DNA of 44,305 bases from Clostridiales bacterium (GTDB lineage: Bacteria; Bacillota; Clostridia; Christensenellales; Pumilibacteraceae): NCBI GenBank assembly GCA_015055625.1, contig SVHU01000022.1, positions 1-44,305 on the forward strand, written 5' to 3'. Every line of letters starts with the position of its first letter. Within the stretch, counting starts at the first letter, position 1. Shown piece by piece: positions 16,561 to 25,587 of this stretch. Made by a program: the position numbers and the translations under genes. Below the pieces are notes generated by a model. The model worked only from the letters and a program-made list of their open reading frames with translations. It had not been told where the DNA came from and made no database searches.

Positions 16561-19500
16561 GTGTATCTCGATTTCGACACTTTATACAACGAATGTCAAG
16601 GCAACGTCTTTATGTCGGGCAAGAAGAAATATTATGATGATGCAGTAAGAAATATTACCACATCAAAAGAGGGTGGAAAGTTTACTATTCGCGGTATAGT
16701 TACTGGTGAGAACACACATTCGGTGAGTATTACGTTTGACGAGATGGGTGGATTGTACGATTATACGTGCGATTGCGAAAGATATTCTATGGCAAACGGG
16801 CCGTGTAAACATATTGTGGCGCTGTGTTTGTCGTTTGAGGAAAAAAATCCGCAAATAGCAGTGGGCGAAAGCGAAAAAAAGAGTGATGGGGCAACCCTTA
16901 CTCTTATTTCGGACTATAACAAAAAGAAAAGACGCGCGGTTATGTGCGACGAGGCTACTAAGGTAGAACTTATTCCGTACATAGTGTTGGACGGAGGAGT
17001 GTCGCTGAGGTTTGGAATTGGAAGAAATAAGCAGTATAACTTGAAAGATATAGCTGATTTTATAGTTGCGTTCAAGAGCGCTTCGTATAGAAGATACGGT
17101 GTAAACTTAGAGCTATACCACGTGCCTAATAATTTTTCTCCACGCTCATTACAGCTTATCGAATTTATTTGTAAGGTGTTCAAAGAAAAGAATGATTTTG
17201 GAGTAAGTCCCTTAAAATACAAGGATGAAATACGCCTTATGAGCGGGGATGTGGACGAGTTTTTGGCGTTGTACTCAGGCTCGTTTATAGCCTTTGATAA
17301 ACAAAATCTCGTATACGTATGCAAGGAAAGCGATACTTTGCCACTAAAACTTAAGGTGGACGAAGAGAGCGACGGCTTTAACGTGTCGCTTAGTAGCTAT
17401 GATTTCAGGTTTATTTACGGCAAGGCGTACGATTACGTTTTGTTTGATAACAAGATATACAGAGTGGATCTGGCGTTTACCGAAAACGTAAAAGAGTTTT
17501 TCGAAACTGTCGCTATAAAAAAATCACTGTTCGTTGCAAAAAGCGATATGACGCTCTTTTATAACAGCGTTATAACCACGCTATCTTCGTTTATGAGCGT
17601 TGAAAGTAGCGCGGATCTGACAGTATACGAGGCTGAGCCTCTTACGTGTAAGGTGTTTATAGACGGTGTAGAGGACGGAATTGAAGTTAAAGTTCAAAGC
17701 AGTTACGATGAGGTTAAGTTTGATATCCTGAGCGAGAGCTTTAATGCTGATTGCGTGCGTGATTGGGATGCGGAAAACTCTATAAGAGGAATTTTCGCTA
17801 AGTATTTTGCGGCGTATCCCATACTTAAAATAACGGACGAGAGCGAGATTTTCGACTTTTTATCAATGGGAGTAAAAGAACTGTTTTCGTATGCGGAAGT
17901 CTTTGTGATGGAGAGTATGAAAAAGCTCAAGATCAAACAGCCTCCGCGCATACACGTAGGCGTTCGTCTTTCCAGCGATTTGTTAAACGTGGATCTTCAG
18001 GCGGAAGACTATACGCAAGAAGAGATTATGAAAATAATTTCTGCGTACAGAGAAAACAGGCGTTATATACGATTGGGCGGTGGTTTTGTAGACCTTGCCG
18101 ACGCAAGCATTTCCGCGCTCAGTGAAATTCTTGAAAACGCAACGGCTAAAGAGGACGGCTTTACGTTGCCCTCTTATTACGCGCCGTACATTAACGCGGA
18201 GCTTAGGGCAGGATTTTTCGGCTTAGAGCGTGATAGCGCGTTTAAGTCGCTTGTAAAGAGCTTTGACAGCATTGCAAACGCGGATATTTCGTGTCCTAAA
18301 AATCTTGACAACGTAATGCGAAATTACCAAAAAACAGGATACCGTTGGCTCAAAATGCTTAAAGAGAATAGTTTTGGCGGTATTCTTGCCGACGATATGG
18401 GCTTGGGAAAATCGTTGCAAGTTATCGCGCTTCTATCGTCCGAAAAGAGCCATAGCATTATAGTTTGTCCTACCACGCTTATTCTTAACTGGGTGAGCGA
18501 GATTAAGAAGTTTGCGCCTACGCTTAGCGTGCTTGCAGTGTCAGGTCCGCTTGACGAGAGAGTGGAAATGATAAAGACAAGCGAGAAGTACGATATCGTA
18601 ATTACGTCTTACGACCTTATCAGACGCGACGTGGATTTGTACACGCAAACATTTGATTATGCGATTGCCGACGAAGCTCAGTTTATTAAAAATCCCGAAA
18701 CCAAAAACGCGATTGCGGTTAAGAAGCTGAAGAGTAAGCATCGCTTTGCGCTTACCGGTACGCCTATCGAAAATCATTTGGGCGAGCTTTGGTCAATATT
18801 CGACTTTATTATGCCAATGTATCTAGGCGCGTACGAAACGTTTAGAGAAAGATACGAGGTGGGTGTGGCTCAGGGCGACGCTGTTGCTACCGAGCGTCTT
18901 ACCCGTCTTGTAAAGCCGTTCATATTAAGAAGACTGAAGAGCGAAGTACTAAAAGAGCTTCCGCCAAAAGTAGAAAGCAATCTCGTTGCATCGCTTGAAG
19001 GTGAGCAAAAAGAATTGTACGAAGCAAACTTGCTGTCCATAAAGCAAGAGGTAAAAGAGGACGGATCTTTCAACCGCATCGTAGTGCTTAGTATGCTTAC
19101 TAAGCTCCGCCAGATATGTTGCGATCCCTCGCTTTTATATCCCGACTATCAAGGCAATTCCGCAAAGCTTGACAGCTGTATGGAGCTCGTTCGTTCAGCG
19201 GTAGACGGTGGTCATAAGATTTTGCTTTTCTCGCAGTTTACCTCAATGTTAGACATTATCAAGCGCAAGTTTATGGAAGAGGGAATTTCGTATTATGTGC
19301 TAAAAGGCGATACCCCCAAGTCCGAGCGTATGCGCCTTGTAAACAGGTTTAATGAGGACGATACCAAGGTGTTCCTCATCTCGCTAAAAGCCGGAGGTAC
19401 CGGACTTAACCTTACGGGTGCGGACGTGGTTATTCATTATGATCCGTGGTGGAACGAGTCTGTTATGAATCAAGCAACCGATAGAGCGTACAGGATGGGA

Positions 19501-19659
19501 CAGGATAAGTCGGTGCAGGTTTATAAACTCATTCTTCAAAACACGCTCGAAGAAAAGATTATGGAACTTCAGGAAAAGAAATCTGCGCTATCTACCCTAG
19601 TTGTAGGTAAAGAGAATGGTCTTAACGAGATTATGGAAATTCTCAAACAGCAGGTCTAA
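16561..19659 (+). CDS. SNF2/RapA-type DEAD/DEAH helicase with SWIM zinc finger
   Basis: 1032 residues from a GTG at 16561, with AAAGGAG 9 bases upstream. Residues 70-92 are a SWIM finger (CDCERYSMANGPCKHIVALCL, CxC...CxH). About residues 600-780 form the SNF2 ATPase: Walker A DDMGLGKS, DEAQ box ADEAQ near 703, and motif III LTGTPIENHLGELW. The helicase C lobe runs to the end, with SLKAGGTGLNL and QATDRAYRMGQ (motifs V and VI). Bacterial relatives remodel protein-DNA or stalled RNA polymerase complexes. The gene stands alone with its own promoter, so the context gives no further clue. Confidence 0.92.
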   Translation: MYLDFDTLYNECQGNVFMSGKKKYYDDAVRNITTSKEGGKFTIRGIVTGENTHSVSITFDEMGGLYDYTCDCERYSMANGPCKHIVALCLSFEEKNPQIAVGESEKKSDGATLTLISDYNKKKRRAVMCDEATKVELIPYIVLDGGVSLRFGIGRNKQYNLKDIADFIVAFKSASYRRYGVNLELYHVPNNFSPRSLQLIEFICKVFKEKNDFGVSPLKYKDEIRLMSGDVDEFLALYSGSFIAFDKQNLVYVCKESDTLPLKLKVDEESDGFNVSLSSYDFRFIYGKAYDYVLFDNKIYRVDLAFTENVKEFFETVAIKKSLFVAKSDMTLFYNSVITTLSSFMSVESSADLTVYEAEPLTCKVFIDGVEDGIEVKVQSSYDEVKFDILSESFNADCVRDWDAENSIRGIFAKYFAAYPILKITDESEIFDFLSMGVKELFSYAEVFVMESMKKLKIKQPPRIHVGVRLSSDLLNVDLQAEDYTQEEIMKIISAYRENRRYIRLGGGFVDLADASISALSEILENATAKEDGFTLPSYYAPYINAELRAGFFGLERDSAFKSLVKSFDSIANADISCPKNLDNVMRNYQKTGYRWLKMLKENSFGGILADDMGLGKSLQVIALLSSEKSHSIIVCPTTLILNWVSEIKKFAPTLSVLAVSGPLDERVEMIKTSEKYDIVITSYDLIRRDVDLYTQTFDYAIADEAQFIKNPETKNAIAVKKLKSKHRFALTGTPIENHLGELWSIFDFIMPMYLGAYETFRERYEVGVAQGDAVATERLTRLVKPFILRRLKSEVLKELPPKVESNLVASLEGEQKELYEANLLSIKQEVKEDGSFNRIVVLSMLTKLRQICCDPSLLYPDYQGNSAKLDSCMELVRSAVDGGHKILLFSQFTSMLDIIKRKFMEEGISYYVLKGDTPKSERMRLVNRFNEDDTKVFLISLKAGGTGLNLTGADVVIHYDPWWNESVMNQATDRAYRMGQDKSVQVYKLILQNTLEEKIMELQEKKSALSTLVVGKENGLNEIMEILKQQV

Positions 19660-19713
19660 CCGGAAAAACGTAAAAAATACTTTTGTTAAATGTAAAAATT
19701 TAGTTTGTTTTGC

Positions 19714-19742
19714 TTGAAATATTTTTTCACTTATGCTATAAT
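19714..19742 (+). promoter_or_regulatory. Sigma-A promoter of the GH30 gene
   Basis: TTGAAA (19714-19719), 17 bp, TATAAT (19737-19742) with an extended TGC. Confidence 0.85.
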
Positions 19743-19794
19743 TGCAACGCAAGCAATAGCTTAAAATAAAATAAATTTTCAAAAGGAGCAAAAA

Positions 19795-21138
19795 ATGAGA
19801 GGAATACAAATAATTACGGATGAAAATCACGAAAAATTTGAGCAAGAAGTTTTTACCGCACCCAACTTAAATGGCGCAAATACGCTAAAGATTGGAAGCG
19901 AAGCTGTTTGTAAAGATTTTATGGGCTTTGGCGTTGCAATAACTGGATCGAGCTGTTATAACCTTAGCATTATGGATAAGGAAAAACGCGACGAGCTTAT
20001 AAACAAGGTGTATTCTAAAGACGGTCTTAACCTTAGCGTTGCAAGGCTTTCTATTGGCTCAAGTGACTATTCCGCAGAGCTTTATTCTTATGACGACGTG
20101 CCTTTCGACGAAAAGCTTGAGCATTTTTCGATTGACAAGGATAGAGCGTACGTTATTCCCATGATAAAAGAAATACTCAAAGTAAAGCCTGATTTGCTTA
20201 TTTTTGCCTCGCCATGGAGTCCTCCTGGCTGGATGAAAACAGGTGGAAGCTTGGGTGGTGGTTACATGCGTGAAAAGTACGTGGACGTGTACGCCGACTA
20301 TATTATAAAGTTTGTAAAAGAGTACGAAAAAGAGGGTATTAAAATATATGGTATAACTCCACAAAATGAGCCCGAAACTCAACAGGACGGACAAATGCCA
20401 GCTTCAGATTTGCACCCGGATATTGAGGCGAAGTTTATTAAGTCGCTTAGAGCAAAGCTGGATAAAGAGGGAATGGACCTGAAAATTTGGGCGTACGATC
20501 ATAATTTTATCAATACCGAAAGGGTAACTTGGATGATTGACGAGCATGATCTTTCGGATAAGATTGATGGCGTGGCTTTTCATTATTATAACGGAGAGGT
20601 GGAACAAACGCAGATTATTACGCAAAAGTATCCGTCTTTGCAGTTGCATTTTTCTGAGGCGGGCCCAAGACTTTATGATAACTATTCCACTGACGCAAGA
20701 AAGTGGGCGACAATGATTTCACGCGCGTTAAAGTGCGGTTATAAATCGTTTACGGGTTGGAACTTAGTTCTCAACGAGGACGGAGGTCCCAATGTCGGTC
20801 CGTTCTTCTGCGGAGGCTTGATAACGTATGATAGACGTGATAATTCTTTTGCGTATAGCGGTCAATATAAGGCATTTTCGCAAATTGTGCCGTATATAAA
20901 TGCAAAGTCGGTTATTTACCCAATAACCAGCGATAAAAAACACGGATTTAATATGCCTCATTTCCCATCCGCTGTGCACCCTGTGGAGGGTTTTATGGTG
21001 GATAACGCAAACGAGATTGTTATGATTCTTGTCAACAATAACGACAAAAAAGCGCAAACACAGCTTGAATGTATGGGACAAAATTGGTACATTGAGCTTA
21101 TGCCTAAGACTTTGAGTACCGTAATCATTAAAAAGTGA
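19795..21138 (+). CDS. GH30 glycoside hydrolase (glucosylceramidase/beta-glucosidase type)
   Basis: 447 residues, with AAAAGGAG 7 bases before ATG. The (beta/alpha)8 barrel signatures of GH30 are present: GFGVAITGSSCYNLS near the start, FASPWSPPGWMKTGG, the acid/base in TPQNEPE (Glu192) and the nucleophile in LHFSEAG (Glu288). A short beta-domain follows to the C-terminus. There is no signal peptide, so it acts in the cytoplasm on imported beta-linked oligosaccharides or glycosides. Subfamily 1 (beta-glucosidase or beta-xylosidase like) seems most likely. It is a single gene between its own promoter and terminator. Confidence 0.9.
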   Translation: MRGIQIITDENHEKFEQEVFTAPNLNGANTLKIGSEAVCKDFMGFGVAITGSSCYNLSIMDKEKRDELINKVYSKDGLNLSVARLSIGSSDYSAELYSYDDVPFDEKLEHFSIDKDRAYVIPMIKEILKVKPDLLIFASPWSPPGWMKTGGSLGGGYMREKYVDVYADYIIKFVKEYEKEGIKIYGITPQNEPETQQDGQMPASDLHPDIEAKFIKSLRAKLDKEGMDLKIWAYDHNFINTERVTWMIDEHDLSDKIDGVAFHYYNGEVEQTQIITQKYPSLQLHFSEAGPRLYDNYSTDARKWATMISRALKCGYKSFTGWNLVLNEDGGPNVGPFFCGGLITYDRRDNSFAYSGQYKAFSQIVPYINAKSVIYPITSDKKHGFNMPHFPSAVHPVEGFMVDNANEIVMILVNNNDKKAQTQLECMGQNWYIELMPKTLSTVIIKK

Positions 21139-21141
21139 TTT

Positions 21142-21176
21142 AAAAGGGATAGAGAGTGTATTTCTATCCCTTTTTT
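21142..21176 (+). terminator. Terminator after the GH30 gene
   Basis: The arms AAAAGGGATAGA and TCTATCCCTTTT have a 9-base loop and run into T6. Confidence 0.9.
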
Positions 21177-21249
21177 AGTATTCTTTCGCTGTAAAAATAA
21201 AAAAAGACTAAAAAATTTAAAAATATTTTAAAAAAACATAAAAAATCTC

Positions 21250-21278
21250 TTGACAAATACTTTTTTTCATGATAAAAT
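21250..21278 (+). promoter_or_regulatory. Sigma-A promoter of the patatin leader/small RNA
   Basis: TTGACA (21250-21255), 17 bp, TAAAAT (21273-21278) with TGA before it. The expected start is at about 21285, the first base of a long hairpin. Confidence 0.85.
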
Positions 21279-21284
21279 ACTAGT

Positions 21285-21392
21285 GTAAATTATGCGTTTG
21301 AAACAAATGCGTAGTTTACCACTAAATAGCTCATCATTTTCCCCCTTATTATATAGTAGGGCAGTCGACTTAAGGTCGGCTGTTTTGCATTT
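21285..21392 (+). ncRNA. Candidate small RNA or attenuated leader of the patatin gene
   Basis: The transcript would start with a 16-bp hairpin (GTAAATTATGCGTTTG with CAAATGCGTAGTTTAC, three G-T pairs, loop AAA). Four more pairs are possible with a one-base bulge. A single-stranded CT-rich stretch follows, then an 8-bp stem CAGTCGAC/GTCGGCTG and TTTTGCATTTT, which reads as a terminator. Either a free RNA of about 105 bases is made, or the patatin gene 75 bases downstream is controlled by attenuation. No known riboswitch class is recognised. Confidence 0.55.
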
Positions 21393-21407
21393 TATGGGGT
21401 ATTATAC

Positions 21408-21434
21408 CAACGTAGACGTTGAATCCGATATGAG
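21408..21434. repeat. Remote copy of the ACGT...ATATGAG repeat
   Basis: Palindrome CAACGT-AG-ACGTTG is followed by AATCCGATATGAG, the same architecture as the units at 7900 and 8174, here 33 bases before the patatin start codon. Confidence 0.65.
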
Positions 21435-21466
21435 GGATTTAACAATAATAAATAAAGGAAAGTAGT

Positions 21467-22324
21467 ATGGAACGAATTAAACGGGGACTTATATTAGAAG
21501 GTGGCGCGATGCGCGGAATGTTTACCGCAGGCGTTATGGACGTTTTAATGGAAAACGGCGTTGAGTTTGACGGTGCGGTGGGAGTATCTGCCGGCGCGGC
21601 GTTTGGCTGTAATTATAAGTCCAAACAGATTGGTAGAGTAATTCGTTATAACAAAAAGTTTGTAAGGGACAAGCGTTATTGCGGTTTGAGAGTTTTTCTT
21701 AAGACAGGCAACGTTTACAGCACTCAGTTTTGTTATGAGGAAGTTCCGCTAAAGTACGATTTGTTCGACTTTGAAACGTACGAGAGCAATCCCATGGAGT
21801 TTTACGTGGTGTGTACGGATATAGAGAGCGGTGAGGCGGTGTATCACAAGTATGAGGGATGGAATGATCACGGCTTTGATTGGATACGAGCGTCCGCGTC
21901 TATGCCACTGGTTTCAAAAAATGTGGAAATTGAGGGTAAAAAACTATTGGACGGCGGAATAGTGGATTCTATCCCTGTAAAGTTTTTCGAAAGCATAGGT
22001 TATAACAAAAACGTAGTGATTCTGACACAGCCTAAAGGCTATGTAAAGTCAAAGAATAAGCTAATGCCTCTTATTAAAATGAAATATAAAAAATTCCCAC
22101 GCCTTGTAGAGGGAATGGCGCACAGGCACGAGGCGTATAACGCTACGATTGCGTATATCGAAGAGCAGGAAAAGAAGGGCGAGCTGTATGTAATCCGACC
22201 AAAAGAGGATTTGCCGGTAAAAAGAGTGGAAAAGGATCCTGATAAGCTACAATTAGCTTATGATATAGGCAGGGAAAGGGCGCAAGAGCTTTTGGTGGAA
22301 ATTAAAAATTTTTTAGAAAAGTAA
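21467..22324 (+). CDS. Patatin-like phospholipase family protein
   Basis: 285 residues, with AAAGGAAAG before ATG. The patatin Ser-Asp dyad is complete: oxyanion loop EGGAMRG near residue 12, nucleophile elbow GVSAG with Ser41, and DGG with Asp162. There is no signal peptide. Short single-domain members in Firmicutes are presumed cytoplasmic lipid acyl hydrolases (YjjU/RssA-like). It follows a hairpin-rich leader with an internal terminator, so its expression may depend on read-through. The lipid substrate is unknown. Confidence 0.9.
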   Translation: MERIKRGLILEGGAMRGMFTAGVMDVLMENGVEFDGAVGVSAGAAFGCNYKSKQIGRVIRYNKKFVRDKRYCGLRVFLKTGNVYSTQFCYEEVPLKYDLFDFETYESNPMEFYVVCTDIESGEAVYHKYEGWNDHGFDWIRASASMPLVSKNVEIEGKKLLDGGIVDSIPVKFFESIGYNKNVVILTQPKGYVKSKNKLMPLIKMKYKKFPRLVEGMAHRHEAYNATIAYIEEQEKKGELYVIRPKEDLPVKRVEKDPDKLQLAYDIGRERAQELLVEIKNFLEK

Positions 22325-22372
22325 ATAAAATACGATGACGTTTTCTTTATACGTAAACTTTTTTTGTCAAAC

Positions 22373-22414
22373 AGGTTAAAAAAACACAAGTTGTGATAAA
22401 AAAATCATAACGGA
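22373..22414 (+). promoter_or_regulatory. Probable AraC-type activator site, copy A
   Basis: It matches 10681-10723 (see that entry). A TATAAT at 22432-22437 lies 46 bases after the start of ACAAGTT and lacks a good -35, as expected for an activator-dependent promoter. A second, consensus promoter follows at 22481. Confidence 0.55.
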
Positions 22415-22480
22415 CAAAACGGGTTTTGAAGTATAATAAAGCAAAGCTTACGAAAATAGTCGTCGTATTTTTATTTTATA

Positions 22481-22509
22481 TTGACAAAGTAAAAGGTAGC
22501 TTGTATAAT
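22481..22509 (+). promoter_or_regulatory. Sigma-A promoter of the GH2 gene
   Basis: TTGACA (22481-22486), 17 bp, TATAAT (22504-22509). Together with the activator-type -10 at 22432 the gene appears to have two promoters. Confidence 0.85.
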
Positions 22510-22579
22510 TAAATCAAGTACAAACGGAACTTTTTTGTAAGAAAAAATAACGTGCAAATTGCACTATATAGGAGGGGAA

Positions 22580-25378
22580 ATGCTAAAACTTTCGGCTAAT
22601 ACTTATTGGAAATTTTATCGTGGCATACCGCCAAGAGGAAGAGTTATAAACTCAAACAATCCGCACGATCACGGGCTTGAGCCTTGCGACGTTAGATATG
22701 ATGACAGCGAGTGGGAAACAGTGCATTTACCGCATACTGTAAGAGAAGAAAAACTAAACTGTTCGGGCGGTTATAACTACTTGGGCGAGTGTTGGTACCG
22801 TAAGCAGTTTACCGTGGATAAGGACTGGGAAAACAAAGTTAAGTTTTTCGATATTGGCGGAGCAATGCATCGCGCTGACGTATGGTTGGATGGCAAACCT
22901 CAGGGTGTGTATTATGGTGGTTTTTTACCGCACCTTATCGACGTATCGTCGCTTACCGAGGGAGAACACATTATTGTTATAAAGCTTGATAATTCCGACT
23001 GTTTTGATATTCCACCTGGAAAACCTCAGGGCGATTTGGACTTTTGCTATTTTGGCGGATTATATCGAAACGCTTGGTTTTGCGTAACTGAAAAATTGCA
23101 TTTTACGCAGGCAGTGCATCAAAATAAGGTTGCATCGGGCGGTTTATTTGTGCGTTATCCGCTTATAACTAAGGAAAAAGCGGTGGTAAGAGTTAAGGCT
23201 CATGCAATGAACGAGAACTCTGAAAATCTGGTAGGAAAAGTAGTTATTTTGCTAGATGGTAAACCAGTTGCAAATATTGATACTGAGTTTGCTTCTAATA
23301 GCGAATGGGAGCATGATTTTGAGTTTAGCGTAGACAATCCCAGGCTTTGGTCGCCACATAATCCCGCTTTGTATAACGTTACCGCTCAGATTGTATTGGG
23401 CGGAAAAATTGTGGACGAAATGAGCGAACGTGTCGGCATCAGAGAGATACGTTTTGACAAAAACGGTGTAGTTATCAATGGTGAGAAGCAATTTATCAAC
23501 GGTGTAAACCGTCACCAGGAATATCCTTACGTGGGTTTTGCGTTGCCCGATGCGGTGCAGTACAGGGACTTGAAATTACTGCGCGACATGGGTACGCTTT
23601 GTATAAGAATTGCGCATTATCCGCCTACCGTTGAGTTTATGAATGCGTGCGACGAGCTGGGTATTTTGTGTATTATTCCCACACCTGGTTGGCAAATTCA
23701 TCCAAGCAGTATAGAGTTTGATAGACGTAGTTGTGAGAACACTCGTAGAATGGTCAGACTTCATAGAAACCACCCTGCTGTTATGAGTTGGGAACCTATA
23801 CTTAACGAAACCGACTATCCGGAGTATTTTGCTTTAGAGCAGATTAATTGCGTAAAGGAAGAGTGTGCGGATGGACAATGTTATTATGGATGTGATCGTC
23901 AAAGCCGATGCTCAGACCTGTTCCCCTTGCATTTTCAGCCTGGAAACGAGCTGGGTATACCTGCGTTTGTGCGTGAGTATGGGGATTCGTATACTGAACA
24001 GTATGGCGTTTCGACAACTACGTTTAGAGTACGCAGAGGTAAAAACGTAAGCTTTTATGCCGGCGGAGAAGCGCCTATGCTTTGGTCGGCAAATGCTAGG
24101 TTTGAAAGATATAAAAAACTGGTTAGTGAAGGCGAAGTTTGCGGTGGTTGTGTGTGGGTTGGTATAGACCACAACAGAGGGTATGACCTGACCGAGTGCG
24201 CAGGCGGAATTTTGGACTTTTTCAGACTTAAAAAGTATTCGTATAATATGTTCGAAAGCCAGCAGGACATAGATAAGGCAGGAGCTAAGTGTTTTATTGC
24301 CAGCGATTGGACCAAAGACTCTTCTACGGATATTACAGTATACACTAATGCCGAGAAAGTAAGGCTTTTACGTAACGGTAAAGAAGTGGGAGTTTTAGAC
24401 ACCTTAGGTAAAGCAGGACTGCATCCGCCCGTGGTGTTCAAAGACGTAAAATTTGAACCTGGCGAACTTAGGGCTGAGGCTATTATAAATGGTGAAGTTG
24501 TAGCGGAAAGTGTAGTACGTACGCATGAAAATGCGACAAAACTAGAGCTTGCGCCACATTTTGAGAGTGTAAATACGTGGGTTGCGGACGGTGCTGACTT
24601 GCTTATGGTAAGAGTGAGTGCGCTTGATAAAAACGGTACTTTAGACCTTTCGTACGAGGGCGAAATACACTTTAGCGTAGAGGGCGATGCTACCATTGTG
24701 GGAGAGGGCTTACCTTGGGTTAAAGCCAACCCGATAGTGGCTGAAGCAGGTATGAGTGCAGTGGTTCTCAGAGCCGGAATAAATGGCGGAAAAGTAAAGC
24801 TCAAAGCTTGTGCAAAGGGGCTTGAAAGCGCAGAGATTGAGCTTGATATAGTGGAAAACCCAAGGGCTGTACTAGACGGCAAAAAGTATGAAAAGCTTGC
24901 TACAAAGCCCGTGTACGTTGCGGATGATAAAGAAGTTTTCTCTATCCCCGAGTCTGTCAGAATGGTGCAGACGAAGCGTTGGTCGATTGGTACTGAAAAG
25001 CCTGTTTGCGCGTCGTCTTGCGCGGAAGGTAACCCTGCAGAAAACGCTAACAGAAAGGAAATGGATAAACCTTGGATTGCTGGAAGTACAACTCTTCCGC
25101 AATGGTGGGCTTGCGATTTGGGCGAGGAATATAACCTAAGCGCTGTGTTTGTAGGTTGGGAAAAAGACGGTGTTTGGTACGATTACGATATCGAGCTGTC
25201 GCTTGATGGAGTAACCTATACTAGCGCTATTCAGAACAGCGCGTCGGGACAAACGAGAAAGCCTGACAAGTTCCCAGCAGGAACTAAGGCAAGATACGTA
25301 AAAGTTACAATACGTTCTGCATCAACCAGCGATCCTGTCGGCATTTACCAAGTACAAATTTTCGGTAAACGCGACTAG
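22580..25378 (+). CDS. GH2 glycoside hydrolase (beta-galactosidase type) with C-terminal F5/8 domain
   Basis: 932 residues from ATG 22580, which has AGGAGG 6 bases upstream; a TTG at 22559 is not needed. The N-terminal jelly roll (VHLPHTVREEKLN, then CWYRKQF) and an immunoglobulin-like domain lead into the barrel (NGEKQFINGVNRHQEYP). The acid/base is in LNET (Glu410), and the nucleophile is in FVREYGD (Glu466). A DUF4982-type or Ig-like segment and a discoidin-like domain (about residues 790-932) complete it. There is no signal peptide. The exact sugar (galactose, glucuronic acid, mannose) cannot be fixed. The promoter motif shared with the GH109-like gene suggests a joint role in host glycan use. 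Confidence 0.9.
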   Translation: MLKLSANTYWKFYRGIPPRGRVINSNNPHDHGLEPCDVRYDDSEWETVHLPHTVREEKLNCSGGYNYLGECWYRKQFTVDKDWENKVKFFDIGGAMHRADVWLDGKPQGVYYGGFLPHLIDVSSLTEGEHIIVIKLDNSDCFDIPPGKPQGDLDFCYFGGLYRNAWFCVTEKLHFTQAVHQNKVASGGLFVRYPLITKEKAVVRVKAHAMNENSENLVGKVVILLDGKPVANIDTEFASNSEWEHDFEFSVDNPRLWSPHNPALYNVTAQIVLGGKIVDEMSERVGIREIRFDKNGVVINGEKQFINGVNRHQEYPYVGFALPDAVQYRDLKLLRDMGTLCIRIAHYPPTVEFMNACDELGILCIIPTPGWQIHPSSIEFDRRSCENTRRMVRLHRNHPAVMSWEPILNETDYPEYFALEQINCVKEECADGQCYYGCDRQSRCSDLFPLHFQPGNELGIPAFVREYGDSYTEQYGVSTTTFRVRRGKNVSFYAGGEAPMLWSANARFERYKKLVSEGEVCGGCVWVGIDHNRGYDLTECAGGILDFFRLKKYSYNMFESQQDIDKAGAKCFIASDWTKDSSTDITVYTNAEKVRLLRNGKEVGVLDTLGKAGLHPPVVFKDVKFEPGELRAEAIINGEVVAESVVRTHENATKLELAPHFESVNTWVADGADLLMVRVSALDKNGTLDLSYEGEIHFSVEGDATIVGEGLPWVKANPIVAEAGMSAVVLRAGINGGKVKLKACAKGLESAEIELDIVENPRAVLDGKKYEKLATKPVYVADDKEVFSIPESVRMVQTKRWSIGTEKPVCASSCAEGNPAENANRKEMDKPWIAGSTTLPQWWACDLGEEYNLSAVFVGWEKDGVWYDYDIELSLDGVTYTSAIQNSASGQTRKPDKFPAGTKARYVKVTIRSASTSDPVGIYQVQIFGKRD

Positions 25379-25399
25379 TGGCTAATATTAATAATATAG

Positions 25400-25436
25400 A
25401 ATGCGTTGCTTAACAATTTAAGTGGCGCATTTTTTG
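25400..25436 (+). terminator. Terminator after the GH2 gene
   Basis: The 14-pair arms AATGCGTTGCTTAA and TTAAGTGGCGCATT (three G-T) are followed by six T. Confidence 0.85.
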
Positions 25437-25496
25437 TTTGTGCATAATTTTTTATGGAAATACGTGTAATTTGCTTTATAGCATCTGTGAATTTCA

Positions 25497-25525
25497 TTGA
25501 CAAATGTTTGTCTATATGATAGAAT
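25497..25525 (+). promoter_or_regulatory. Promoter of the rpiR-type gene with overlapping palindrome
   Basis: TTGACA (25497-25502), 17 bp, TAGAAT (25520-25525) with TGA before it. The perfect palindrome GACAAA-TG-TTTGTC (25499-25512) covers the -35 and part of the spacer. An autoregulatory site for the RpiR protein is likely. Confidence 0.7.
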
Positions 25526-25587
25526 AAATTATCACTAAATGTGTTATAGTTGGAATTTTATTCTAAAATTTACAGGAGGGAGCGAAA

